DNA of 64,000 bases from Erythroxylum novogranatense (lineage: Eukaryota; Streptophyta; Magnoliopsida; Malpighiales; Erythroxylaceae), in contig CM057228.1 in NCBI GenBank assembly GCA_029891385.1, positions 79,534,964 through 79,598,963 on the forward strand, written 5' to 3'. The notes under the pieces were generated by a model. It saw only the letters and a program-made list of their open reading frames with translations, was not told where the DNA came from and did not search any database. Both the position numbers and the translations under genes were made by a program. Positions 36,337 through 48,074 of the stretch are shown one piece after another. Position 1 is the first letter of the stretch. The number at the start of each line of letters is the position of its first letter.

Positions 36337-37395
36337 AAATGATCAATATAGACAGTAACCTCACAAGTTCTTATTATCTAACCTAAGTTATGTTGTTCCT
36401 AACGATTCAAGACCATTAGATGCTACTAATAAACATCAAATGTAACAATTATGAATTACATTCAACATTATAGCAATAGGTTTGTAATAAAATAATCAAA
36501 ATAACGTATTAAGATCATCCATACAAAACCCGATTCAATTAACACAAACAATACAACAATCCAAAAAGAGATTACAACATTAATAGGTTGAAATAGCTTA
36601 ACTGTAACTTGGCGTTGATATCCCCATTAAATCGGCATCAAGAAGTTAGCCTTCTATCTCCATCTTCAAGCTTCCACCATCAACGATCGTCTCCATTGCC
36701 AATGTCAGTGTTGAAAATGAAGAGAAACTTAAGAGAAAATAAAGAGAGAATTGTCAGCTAGGTTATCTCTTGACTGTGTTATGTTTCAACCAGCACAAAC
36801 CTTTTACTTTATATGGTAAAGATTAGGTTTAAACAAGGGACACCTGGCCTTGTCACTGGTGTGACATGTTTTGTCACGCTCATGAGAAGCATGGCAATGG
36901 TGTGAGAAAGTCTCAAGCCCATGTAGCTGGTTGTCATAGTCGTGAGACTTCACTCACGACTATGACAATTTTCCAACAAGCCATGAATGGTCTTCCACCT
37001 TGGTTCTTCACATTTTGTCTCTTCTTCTTTCAATCTCTTATTCTTCTTGCTCCATGAATCAATAGAGTATAAACATTGAGAGGATGACTTCAATGAATAT
37101 GCTTTTGGGTCACTTTAGCTCCTTCACTTCCAAAATGTACCTAAAATCAATTAGGATCTAAAATAAGTATCCTAAGCATTTCTAAGACATTAATCACTAA
37201 GTGTAGTAGATAAAACGAATCAAAAATCAAGCACATATTAATTAATGTTGGGCCATTCAGGAACTTTCCTTTAAGATTCTATGAATCACATATTTAATAA
37301 ACATTTAATTTATTACATATTTAAAATAAATAACTTTAAAAAATTCAATATATAAATTCTTTAAATTCTAGTGTATCCCTCCCCTCAACCCCCCC
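36337..37395. repeat. Locally triplicated segment, copy 1 (about 1.06 kb)
   Basis: Begins AAATGATCAATATAGAC and ends at a poly-C tract. Identical in order to copy 3 with only scattered substitutions. Contains 63-codon open frames (36866-37057) that are not gene-like. Probably derived from the adjacent LTR. Confidence 0.85.
36932..36967. repeat. Perfect 15 bp inverted repeat (hairpin) in copy 1
   Basis: TGTCATAGTCGTGAG and its exact complement flank a 6-base loop ACTTCA. The equivalents in copy 2 (about 37604-37639) and copy 3 (about 38660-38696) are kept; copy 2 has one mismatch in the right arm. Confidence 0.9.
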
Positions 37396-37400
37396 CCCCC

Positions 37401-37447
37401 TGACGGTTCTCTCTTTATTTTCTCTTAAGTTTCTCTTCATTTTCAAT
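37401..37447 (-). repeat. 47 bp inverted filler between copies 1 and 2
   Basis: This stretch is the reverse complement of 36712-36758 (one mismatch) and follows a run of 12 C (37389-37400). It joins copy 1 directly to a truncated copy 2. Confidence 0.85.
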
Positions 37448-38065
37448 GTGCTATGTTTCAACCAGCACAAACCTTTTACTTTATATGGTAAAGATTAGGT
37501 TTAAACAAGGGACACTTGGCCTTGTCACGGGTGTGACATGTTTTGTCACACTCATGAGAAGCATGGAAATGGTGTGAGAAAGTCTCAAGCCCATGTAGCT
37601 GGCTGTCATAGTCGTGAGACTTCACTCATGACTATGACAATTTTCCAACAAGCCATGAATGGTCTTCCACCTTGGTTCTTCACATTTTGTCTCTTCTTCT
37701 TTCAATCTCTTATTCTTCTTGCTCCATGAATCAATAGAGTATAAACATTGAGAGGATGACTTCATTGAATATGCTTTTGGGTCACTTTAGCTCCTTCACT
37801 TCCAAAATGTACCTAAAATCAATTAGGATCTAAATAAGTATCCTAAGCATTTCTAAGACATTAATCACTAAGTGTAATAGATAAAACGAATCAAAAATCA
37901 AGCACATATTAATTAATGTTGGGTTATTCAGGAACTTTCCTTTAAGATTCTATTAATCACATATTTAATAAACATTTAATTTATTACATATTTAAAATAA
38001 ATAACTTAAAAAAATTCAATATATAAATTCTTTAAATTCTAATGTATCCTCCCTCAACCCCCCCA
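37448..38065. repeat. Triplicated segment, copy 2 (5' truncated, about 0.62 kb)
   Basis: Starts at the point equivalent to about 36778 in copy 1 (GCTATGTTTCAACCAGC) and runs to the C-rich end. It lacks the first about 430 bp of the unit. Confidence 0.85.
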
Positions 38066-39122
38066 AATGATCAATATAGACGGTAACCTCACAAGTTCTT
38101 ATTATCTAACCTAAGTTATGTTGTTCCTAACGATTCAAGACCATTAGATGCTACTAATAAACATCAAATGTAACAATTATGAATTACATTCAACATTATA
38201 GCAATAGGTTTGTAATAGAATAATCAAAATAAAGTATTAAGATCATCCATACAAAACCCGATTCAATTAACACAAACAATACAACAATCCAAAAAGAGAT
38301 TACAACATTAATAGGTTGAAATAGCTTAACTGTAACTTGGCATTGATATCCCCATTAAATCGGCATCAAGAAGTTAGCCTTCTATCTCCATCTTCAAGCT
38401 TCCACCATCAACGATCATCTCCATTGCCACTGTCAGTGTTGAAAATGAAGAGAAACTTAAGAGAAAATAAAGAGAGAACTGTCAGCTAGGTTATCTCTTG
38501 AATGTGTTATGTTTCAACCAGCACAAACCTTTTACTTTATATGGTAAAGATTAGGTTTCAACAAGGGACACCTGGCCTTGTCACGAGTGTGACATGTTTT
38601 TTCACACTTATGAGAAGCATGGCAATGGTGTGAGAAAGTCTCAAGCCCATGTAGCTAGCTGTCATAGTCGTGAGACTTCACTCACGACTATGACAATTTT
38701 CCAACAAGCCATGAATGGTCTTCCACCTTGGTTCTTCACATTTTTTTCTCTTCTTCTTTCAATCTTTTATTCTTCTTGCTCCATGAATCAATAGAGTATA
38801 AACATTGAGAGGATGATTTCAATGAATATGCTTTTGGGTCACTTTAGCTCCTTCACTTCCAAAATGTACCTAAAATCAATTAGGATCTAAAATAAGTATC
38901 CTAAGCATTTCTAAGACATTAATCACTAAGTGTAGTAGATAAAACGAATCAAAAATCAAGCACATATTAATTAATGTTGGGTTATTCAGGAACTTTCCTT
39001 TAAGATTCTATGAATCACATATTTAATAAACATTTAATTTATTACATATTTAAAATAAATAACTTAAAAAATTCAATATATAAATTCTTTAAATTCTAAT
39101 GTATCCTCCCTTTCCTACCCCC
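38066..39122. repeat. Triplicated segment, copy 3 (about 1.06 kb)
   Basis: Full-length like copy 1, starting AAATGATCAATATAGAC and ending in a C-rich tract before 39123. Confidence 0.85.
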
Positions 39123-39924
39123 CAATCAAAAGGATAGCATTTCCAATGCCTACAATTTTACTTCTTATAAAAATTATCCCTATATTAAAAGAAAAGATTT
39201 AGTATACTATAAATGCGAAAGGCTTTTAAATTATGAAACATAATTATATTCCAATTGCAAATAATAGTGATTATTATTATTAACGATATAATTATAATTA
39301 TGATTATATTTATAATAAAGAAACCATCTTCACAATATAATGCAACTTAAACCCAAACATGATATGATGAATTTAAAACCATGCCTAATTGAAAGATGAT
39401 CAAGGCTTGACTTGATAATCCAATTTTGATATAATCAAAATTTGCATTAAATCAATATTATTTTAATTATTTATTTTATAAATGATGATGAGTCAAATTG
39501 AGTAAGTGAAGATGAGGAAGGTGACGATGACAATAATTGAGCAGATTGCAAGAACTTTTTTAAATTTTGAATAGATTCGAGTTTTACTTAATATTTTGGA
39601 ACAAGATTTTCATTATATTTAAACATTTATTTATTCTGATTTTTATTTTGATAAAATTTAAAATTTAAGTTTAGCAAATATATTTTGATATGTAAAATAT
39701 TACTTTTTGATTATCAATATATGTAGTTTCAATTTTATAAGAAAATATTTAAATTTGTTTGCAAAAATGATATCGAAAAAACCGTGACAAGTAGTTTCTA
39801 GTCCCTAAAATTCATACAATAATGACAAAATTAATCATTAGAGTGGTTCATTTTAATATGTTATTAGAATAAGAATAGTTATCATTAATTTGTTATGTTT
39901 ATATTGACAATAACCTTTGTAATA
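39123..39924. other. AT-rich stretch without recognisable gene
   Basis: Very AT-rich with short simple runs; no open frame, transposon terminus or RNA gene is evident. Confidence 0.6.
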
Positions 39925-40950
39925 AAAATTAATGATCAAGTGACAACAAAATTTCTTGTTACAAAATTATGAATACTAGTGATCATAGTGATACTTCATT
40001 TTGTGACAATATTAAGTAAACACTAACTAATTGAATTTTTATTGACAAAAGTTTTCATTACAAAAAGTAAAATATCGTGTGATAGTAAATCATTTCATCG
40101 TAGGAAGAAACAAATATTAGTGGCGAAATTATGTTTTTTCACAACAAATAAAAAACATTAGTGGTCAACATATGTTTTGTCACAATTACAATTCATTCCT
40201 GCCAAAATTACTTTGACACTATCGCCTATGCTTTTAGTAACAAAACTTAGTGATAAAAGAAAATTTGACACTATTAATATATTAATAGTGACACTTTAAT
40301 TGTAAAAGATACTAAATTGTCACAATTACCATTGTATTAGTGACAAAAAAAACAAATCATCACAGTTAATCCAAACAATAGTGACAATCAATTTTTTTGT
40401 CAAAAAAAACCTCATATCTGTGACAAAATGATAGTTAGTCACAAAAAAGTTATCATTAAATTACAAATAGTAGTGACCATATTGATAGTTTTGTTTTTAT
40501 GACAATATTAAGTAGACACTAACTAATTGAGCTTTTATTAACAAAAGTTTTCTTCACAAAAAGTAAAATATCTTGTGACGGTAAACTGTTTCATCGAAAT
40601 AAGAGAAAAATATTAACGACCAAACTATGTTTTGTCGCAACAAATAGAAATATTAATGACTAATATATATTTTGTCACAATTACAATCCATTCCTGCAAA
40701 AATTACTTTAGCACCAAATTGCATATGCTTTTAGTGTCAAAACTTACAATAAAAGAAATTTTGACACTATTAATATATTAATAGTGACAATTTAATTATG
40801 AAAGATACTAAATTGTCACAATTACCGTTGTATTAGTGACAAAAAAATAAATCATTACAGTTAATCCAAACAATAGTGTCAATTAATTGTTTTGTCAAAA
40901 AAACCCCATATTTGTGACGAAATGAAAGCTAGTCACAAAAAAAGTTGTCA
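39925..40950. repeat. Tandem ~496 bp duplication rich in TAGTGACAA/TTGTCAC motifs
   Basis: GACAATATTAAGTA recurs at 40005 and 40501, and the flanking order of motifs repeats across about 39925-40440 and 40441-40950 with clear divergence. Within each copy, short GTGACAAAAT-like and ATTTTGTCAC-like motifs occur many times in both orientations. This pattern is seen in subterminal regions of plant DNA transposons, but no terminus was found here. Confidence 0.7.
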
Positions 40951-41286
40951 TTAATAAATGTCTTAACTCTTATAGTAATAGTATTTATTTGGGGTTGAGA
41001 TGCAGTTATTCATTATATTCTTGCCAAGATAGAAAGATTCTATTACGGACACATACTTAAACGATAGTTATAAAATGTTGGAAATTAGTTGGAATATGTT
41101 ATGCTTGCCTTTGAATTGAATCCATGATGGCATGTTTGTATTATTACACACTATTGCGAATTTGACCAGCTTAACTTTTGAAATTGAAATATTCAAGAAC
41201 TTTTTTTACTAGTACTTAATATAATAGAAATTTGAATATTAGATCACAGATAATGGCTTTAGATTATAAGGGACTAAACCTGTTAT

Positions 41287-41547
41287 TTGATGGAAATCAA
41301 TGATTTGAAGAACTTCTATTGTCTAATTTGTAACGTTGAAATATACAAAACAAGAATGGTGGTTAGTGTTAGATTCAAAAACATTTCAAGTAGTTTCTTG
41401 GAGATCATCGAGCAGCAGGGTTATCAAGGATTATGGGCTGGCAATGTTATTATCACTATTCGAATAATCCTTACTCGGGCCATTGAGCTTGCAACATTTG
41501 AGAGTGTCAAGAGATTTTTAAAGTGTATACTCTTTTACTTATGCTAA
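41287..41547 (+). pseudogene. Orphan fragment of a mitochondrial carrier gene (BTL/adenine-nucleotide-transporter-like)
   Basis: The open frame contains SFLEIIEQQGYQGLWAGN, RIILTRAIELATFE and SVKRF, matching the carrier-family pattern around an odd-numbered transmembrane helix and the following matrix loop (G-x-QGLWAGN...R-x-x-PTxAIEL). The expected proline of the PTxAIEL motif is replaced (ILTRAIEL). Only about 60-70 residues of the usual 300-350 or so are present. The 119 bp up to the downstream retrotransposon and the sequence beyond it (from 51292) show no further carrier exon. It could be a relic of a local gene or a fragment carried by a transposon. Confidence 0.65.
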
Positions 41548-42656
41548 ATACAAGAAGAAAGCACATGTATACTATTTAGCTACTTGATCATGGCTTTTCT
41601 TTTATGCAAAATGGTTTAATTGGGATTTAGTAAAAGCATTCTTAATCAAAAGTGTGAAAAATATTTTGTAACATCCCATCACCGATGGGAAGGATAAAAT
41701 AGTAAATTTGGATCGGCTTGTGATTTAGTACATGTATTTAGGCATACATGCATAAAATGACCTCTATACAGATATGAAAAGTAATTTTTGAAAATGCACA
41801 AGATTGTACATGCACTCGTGACAATTCCCGGCTATTGTGTCTTTGTACAAAATGTGAATTTGTGTGTTTGAAAAATTAAATTGGAGTGATTTACGTGTAT
41901 TCTGCATAAAATTGCAAAGTGGGTACCGATGAGATTTTCGGTACTGAAAATGATTGTTTAATTGACACTCCAATTAAAGACATGATTTAGGAATTTTTTT
42001 TTAGCATGAGCCATTGAAATTTGGAGAGATTTATGAAAGTCAAAGTGAATGAATTGATTGAATTGGAAATTGATAGGCATGAAAGTGAGTGATGCTGAAA
42101 GAATTGAATCTCAATTCAGTCCCTATGAGTCTGAATTTCTGAATTGAAGTAGTAAAGTTATAAGAGTTTGTATAAGGGAAATTTGGGCAAGATATTTAAG
42201 ATTATAAGGCTTAAGGTTAAAGGAAGGAGCAAAATGGACTTTTCATAATTAGTAAGGGTATAAAAAGGGAAATTAGGGTTTGTAAATGGGAAAAAGAGGA
42301 GGAACCGTGGAAGAAGAAGAAGAAGAGAAGAAAAAAATGGTTTTCGACGAAATCACGAAGAGTTTAAGGATTTTGAAAGCTAAATCAGGTAAGTTTAAGC
42401 CTCTTTCCTCTTGATTTGTTGATTGATTCTTGTTTTGAGTGTTAAAAGTTATCGAATGGGTGATTTACATGTTTGGTTTTTAGGGTTATCGTGTATGGAT
42501 GAATTTTGATTGTTTTGTAAACGATATTGGTTTAAAATGAGTTTAAAATGGAGTATAAGTGATGTTTCAAATGTTTAGATGATTTATGTTTTGAAAAATG
42601 GGAAGAATTGGATTGAAATTGATAAGAAATCAGGTTTCGGGAGACTTACGGGACTC

Positions 42657-42790
42657 ACACGTCGCGACGTGCTTATGCACACGCCGCGGCGCAGGCGAAC
42701 GTGCACGTCGCGGCGTAAGCGAGAATGCACGCCGCGGTGCACACTTGTACCCTCATCGCGGCGAGTTTTCTCACGTCGTGGCGAGCTACT
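42657..42790. repeat. CG-dense palindromic block in the 5' LTR
   Basis: Within about 135 bp occur GTCGCGACGTG, CACGCCGCGGCGCAGG, GCACGTCGCGGCG, CACGCCGCGGTGC and others, nearly all CGCGG/CCGCG or CGCGACG cores. The surrounding LTR is AT-rich. The 3' LTR equivalent is at 49068-49215. Confidence 0.85.
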
Positions 42791-43648
42791 ATTCCCGGAC
42801 AAGTTATGTTTTGGTTTTTAAACCATAACTTTTTGTATCGATATTCAAATGAGATAATTTTGGATTTGTTATGAACTAGAGACAAGGGTTTATACGTTTA
42901 TGAAAAAGGAAAGTGTTGACTCAGTCTTTTAAAGTTCTCAATTTTGGATGGAAGTGTAGTGTAAAACGTGGTTTTGAAAAAAAGATAGTCCGTATCTATT
43001 TGGAGAATAATTTTTGGATTTTTCTGAAACAAAGTGAACGATTTTAGTGTCTATTGAGTTCTGATATTGAGGAAAGGTTGTGATGGGGATTTTTGGGATA
43101 GTGCCGGAATGTCATGAAAATGCATAGTACATATCTTTAAATTTCTACATGTGCATTATTGCTGAATTGGACGATGTGTTAAATAAATGTGTTTTGACTT
43201 GTGATAGAGGCACATTTGGAACGTCAGCCCACCGACGTTGCCGAGACTTCCAGGCGTTAGCGCGGAAGTCAAGTGAGTGACCTAGACGGTTCTCCAATTA
43301 TTAAGTGTTATAATTTAGTGATTTTAATTCTCTGGAGAATAATGGTGGGACAGTGTTGATTGTGAACTCCGGAGTGATATGATATAGAAGTGTTATGGGT
43401 ATATGAGATTGTGATTGTGTTTTAATGTGACAAATTGTGAATAAATTGTCCGATTGTGATAATTTGGAAATGATTGTGATATAGGAATACGTGAATAAAG
43501 TGATTGAATTGTGGCATAAATGAATACGTGAATAACATGTCGTTCATACATGATTGCAAAATCAGTTAATGACAGTTGTGACCAGAGCAGCCACTGATCA
43601 GAGCTTTTAGCTCAACGTTATATTTGGGCCTCAAGCCCCACAGGGATT

Positions 43649-43832
43649 CAGAACCTCTGGCTCAACAATTAATGAGCCCTTAAAGGGACAGTTTCAGAGC
43701 CTACGGCTCAACGATTAATGAGCCCTTAATGAGACAGTTTCAGAGCCTACGGCTCAACGATTAATAAGTCCTTAATGGGACAGTTTCAAAGCCTTTGGCT
43801 CAACGATTAATGTGCCCTTATAGGGACAGTTC
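43649..43832 (+). repeat. 46 bp tandem repeat, four units, in the 5' LTR
   Basis: CAGAGCCTACGGCTCAACG-type units start at 43649, 43695, 43741 and 43787. Each carries the short dyad GAGCC...GGCTC and the phrase GCCCTTAATGGGACAG. The same array starts at 50136 in the 3' LTR. A second, looser cluster of the motif lies at about 44030-44190. Confidence 0.9.
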
Positions 43833-44806
43833 AAGTGCTTAGTCACAATACTGAAATAAATTGAAAAAGTGTTACATGCTGCATTTGATTTGATTTGTTT
43901 GATTAAATGACAGGCAAAATGTCATATACTGATGTGATAACAGTCATGGGGTACGTCTAATTGTAAAATGTATGACAAATTGTGATATGCCTAGCGTTGT
44001 ATGAAATATTAGGGCTGTTGACCAGAGTTGCCACCGATCAGAGCTTTTAGCTCAAAGTGCGTAATTGAGCTTCGAGCTCATGAGTGATTCAGAGCCTCAG
44101 GCTCAACGTATAATAAGCCTTGTATCCAGCAATGGATAAGGGACAGATATTAATGAGCCCTTCAATGGGACAATTTAGGCACTCGGTCACATCAAAATGT
44201 TAATAAATGGTAAGTGAGTGAAATATGTATGTATAAAAAATGGGATGTATGAATGTGGATTTCTGTAAATGCGTAAATGGGCAATTTTTGTGAAAGTGTA
44301 TTATAAGATAAGGTTAGATGTATGTGATTTGTAAAATGAGATCAAATAGATAGCAATGTGAATATAGGTTATGAATTGATTTTGTTACATGATTGAGCGG
44401 ACCATCGATGATGGTCACTCATTGAGTTCGTAAAACTCACCCAAAATTTGTAATTATTTTTTAGGACTCAGAAGAATACCCCATTAGGCAACGGGTGTAT
44501 AGTGATCGCTTGAGAGTGATAGATGAGGACGGAATCAGTTGCGTCTGCATTAATGTGAGGACTTTGGAGTTATATTATGGTGTATTTATTAGAAGACCCT
44601 CGTGGTCATGACATTATTTACCGGTCATGTTTTGTAAGACTTGTTTTCCGCAATTTATATAACGTAAGTGTATGTATGTTTCCAAAAAAAAATTTATAAT
44701 GTGATTTGACTGAGAGATGTTTCACGCCACCCTCGCAGGACACGGACTCGGATATCACCATCGATGTCGGGTCCGGGTCTTACGGGAGTGGGGTGTTACA
44801 TTTAGG

Positions 44807-44819
44807 TGGTATCAGAGCC
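44807..44819 (+). promoter_or_regulatory. Primer-binding site, tRNA-iMet type
   Basis: TGGTATCAGAGCC located 6 bp after the 5' LTR end. Confidence 0.9.
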
Positions 44820-45051
44820 CAGAAGTACGAACTTACATGGGCATTTTATGAAATATAGGTCAAATCGTATACAGTAAAGACATGTCATAGCAGATCGTGA
44901 CAACTGATCCCTAATCTGAGTCCCATGGGTATAAGTCATACGCATGAACAAGTGTTAAGTGTTTCAGTGTGAAAAGAGAAACGAAATATCAGCATATGAG
45001 CCAATGTGGATTATGGGCAATTGGGAATGGAAAAAGTAAAACTGCGAGGGC

Positions 45052-45110
45052 GCGAGGCCCGAGAGGCCGAGGTCCTTTTGGGGACGCGAGGCCCGAGAGG
45101 CCAAGGTCCT
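45052..45110 (+). repeat. 25 bp GC-rich direct repeat
   Basis: GCGAGGCCCGAGAGGCC followed by GAGGTCCT or AAGGTCCT at 45052-45076 and 45086-45110 (period 34), a GC-rich island in AT-rich internal sequence. Confidence 0.85.
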
Positions 45111-48061
45111 ACAGATTGTTAATGATATTTACATTGTACTGTGGTTATAAACCCTTGAATGTGATATGAATGTGAAAACAGTGGTATGAGCTGATTTAGG
45201 AAAGAAGTGATATCAAATTGAATAATGAGACTTTAAGTGTATAAATTGGGTTGAAAGAAAACAAAATTTGCGATACCCTGGAGGGGTCAATTTGGACATG
45301 AGAAGAATATCGGTTAAAAGTGATAAGAGTTAATGAGTTAGCATAAAAATATGTCTATGTTTGATCAAAAGCTCAGGGATGACTAGGAAATTGTGATTCT
45401 GATGAGTATGTTCGATAAAATGGGATAAGTGGAAATGAGAAAAAGGCAGGTAAAGATTCACTGTATTTGTGTTGATACGAGTATGATGGAATGTATTGTA
45501 ACGTAAGTGAAGAATTGTTAGGAAAAAGTGGTAAAGATGAGATCAAAGTGTACAAGCCGGTTAAATGAAATAACTCAATGGGATGTGGATGTGAAATGTG
45601 AGAAAAGTTATGATATAACGAAATATTTTTTCTGTGAGAATAAGATTACATTCCATTGATTTTTCTACAATTATAATTTTGAATGATTGAGAATATACAC
45701 ATGGATGAGGAAATGAGAGGAACATGATATTACAAGTGATAAAATGTTATACATGATGGGTAGTATAGAAAATGTTAGAAGAAGTGATAAATACCAGAAA
45801 ATTGGAGCAGAATCACCGTGAATACGTGTGTTACGTATGTTAATATGAGGAAAAAAATGTAGGGCCCGATATGAGCCTACAAAAAAAATTGATTTCTGTT
45901 ATGATTATATGGTAAACCCCAACCATAGGCTGGAACAAGGAAAGATATGTTATCTAGAGTTAATTGGAGATATGTAGCATTAGTGATTGTGATTAATGGA
46001 AGATTTGACTTTAACACATCTCTAAGTAAGATGTAAGGATTTGGTATCTATTGGGGTATTTGAGTTATCAAAATTGGTTGATGCCTCATTGAGCCTCACT
46101 ATCGAGGATGTTTTGATCATATAAATTGTGATACGAATTGATAAGCTTTTTCTTGAGATACAAAGAAATCATAGGAATCAATTGATGAATAAGGGGTTAT
46201 GGAAAATAGTGTGATTAGTACCAAGAAATCAATGTAAAAGGATAAGTTGGTTAATTCGATGTATGATTAATGATAGAATAAATCTGAAATGAATAATCAG
46301 TGAGACAAAAGCGAATATTGGAATTACATCTATAGCAAAGACTCTAGCATAAGAGTTAGAAAAGGCTATTGGGAGTGTATATCTTTTGTTGATATAAAGT
46401 ATCCAACTATATAGTGGATTTCAACAATTCGAGGTGATAGTCTTGATAATGAGAGGTGAAATTTGGGCCACATTATAGACTATGGAAATATGTTTGTGAA
46501 CTACAAAATGTACCTCTAATGGGAAATTTTTCAATACAGGATGGATTGAACATAGGGACCAATTGGTAAAAATGGACAGACAGTGGCATAAGTCAATGTG
46601 GAGTCTTTGGGAAATTGAAAGAACTGTTGAAACTTGTTGAGAAAAAGGAAAGTCTAAGACAATAGAGGATAGCAAGTGACAATACTACTGTATTGAAGGA
46701 TTAGTTATTCAAGGAATTACAAGAATTATACATGAGCAAAGTGAGTTTTGAGGTTATATCTATTAGTGTTAACAAGCAACATGATAACAATGAGAGACTT
46801 AGTGTATATTGAAAAAGTGTGCAAAATATATGTGGCTCCATTATCGAGTATAGTAAAAAGAATTTTTTTGGAGGAATTCACAATTTTTTTGTCTATGACA
46901 AGTTCCCACGAGAGATTAAGACACAATCTATTGCAATAGTAAATTGATGTTGTGTATTTAAGGACAATTGTAGTCTTATGAGTTGAATTTGGACTTATGT
47001 CTTGAAAGATGTTGTGTCAGTATTGGAAATTTGATTTACCTATAAATAGATAGACTAGTAGAGATTAATGAAAAATGAGAATTGGAAATGATTGAAGGAT
47101 TATATAAAGGAACTTGTCCAAACACAGTTATTATTCCGATCAACAGTATTGAATAGAGCATCGCATAGCAGAGTGCCACAAATGTGGATATTGGGTTACT
47201 CAAGTAAGTGTAAGAAAGTGGGTATAGTGACAAGTTAAAGTGGAGCAAAGAGGAACAATTTACCAATAATGGAATAGTAATATCAGTTTTGCAAAAAGGA
47301 ATTAAGAAAGCCCGAACTGTGGATTTTAGGTTTTTGATGGCATAAAATTTGTGTACTAACAAATCACGAGAGGTCTTTGTAAGTGGACCTCAAAAGAGCA
47401 GATTGGTGGCTAAAAATGTCGACCTGAGTGATTATATGTTTGAGTCCCTTGTAACGGGGGCTATTTGAGAAGGGTAGAAGGCACATACGCCTAGAATATT
47501 TCAGCATATAAGGTATAGTGTACAATGTTTACAGCCAAACTCATTATTTTTCTGGATGAGACAACAGAAAAAGTTGGTCATCCTGAGTAAAAGTTAGAGC
47601 AAATTTGGGATACCATTCATGAGTAAAGTGGTAAGTGAGATGGTTTTAAAATTTGAATAAAGTGGTTTTGAAAGACACATGGATTTTGGTGGATTACATA
47701 GCAGTTGTGATACAGAGTGATAAGGGAATCTTAAGTGTGACAAAAGTGGTTCATATTAAATAGTGGCAAATGGGACTTTAGCTTTATAAGTGATTTTATG
47801 GCAAAGATAGTCTTAATATGATATATATGTGAGGCTGAAATTGGTATTAATGAGTTGAATTTTCTGAAACTCATCAGGGACATAATTGACGAAGTATGAT
47901 ATCTAAACAGAGAATTGAGAAACCTATTGATAACGACTATTGTTGTGTTATAAAGGGAACATCGAATAGAATGATGAAATGAAAAATAAAAGAGTGTATG
48001 AGAAAACAGTACCCCTATCGTATTCAGTATCAAAATGAATTTCGAGGACAAAATTTTTATT

Positions 48062-48074
48062 AGGAGGGAAAAAT
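48062..48074 (+). promoter_or_regulatory. Polypurine tract before the 3' LTR
   Basis: AGGAGGGAAAAAT directly precedes the 3' LTR start TGTAAC. Confidence 0.8.

Larger units (their letters stand above)
41667..44800 (+). mobile_element. 5' LTR of the Ty3/gypsy-like element (3134 bp)
   Basis: TGTAACATCCCATCACCGATGG to GGGGTGTTACA. Contains a GA-rich leader-like stretch (42290-42390), a short CG-dense block (42657-42790) and a 46 bp tandem repeat (43649-43832). Compared with the 3' LTR it lacks three segments (about 21, 21 and 37 bp). Confidence 0.88.
44801..48074 (+). mobile_element. Decayed internal region of the Ty3/gypsy-like element
   Basis: Opens with the primer-binding site TGGTATCAGAGCC (44807-44819) and ends with GAGGACAAAATTTTTATT plus AGGAGGGAAAAAT, the pol-tail and polypurine arrangement also seen in the 28 kb array. 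No frame is longer than about 120 codons, and none gives a clean gag or pol domain, so the coding region is deleted and mutated. Confidence 0.75.

Noticed and set aside
42579..42885. Arg- and Ala-rich open frames around the CG-dense block
   Set aside because: Open on both strands because of the CG-rich palindromes, located in an LTR, and changed by indels in the 3' LTR copy.
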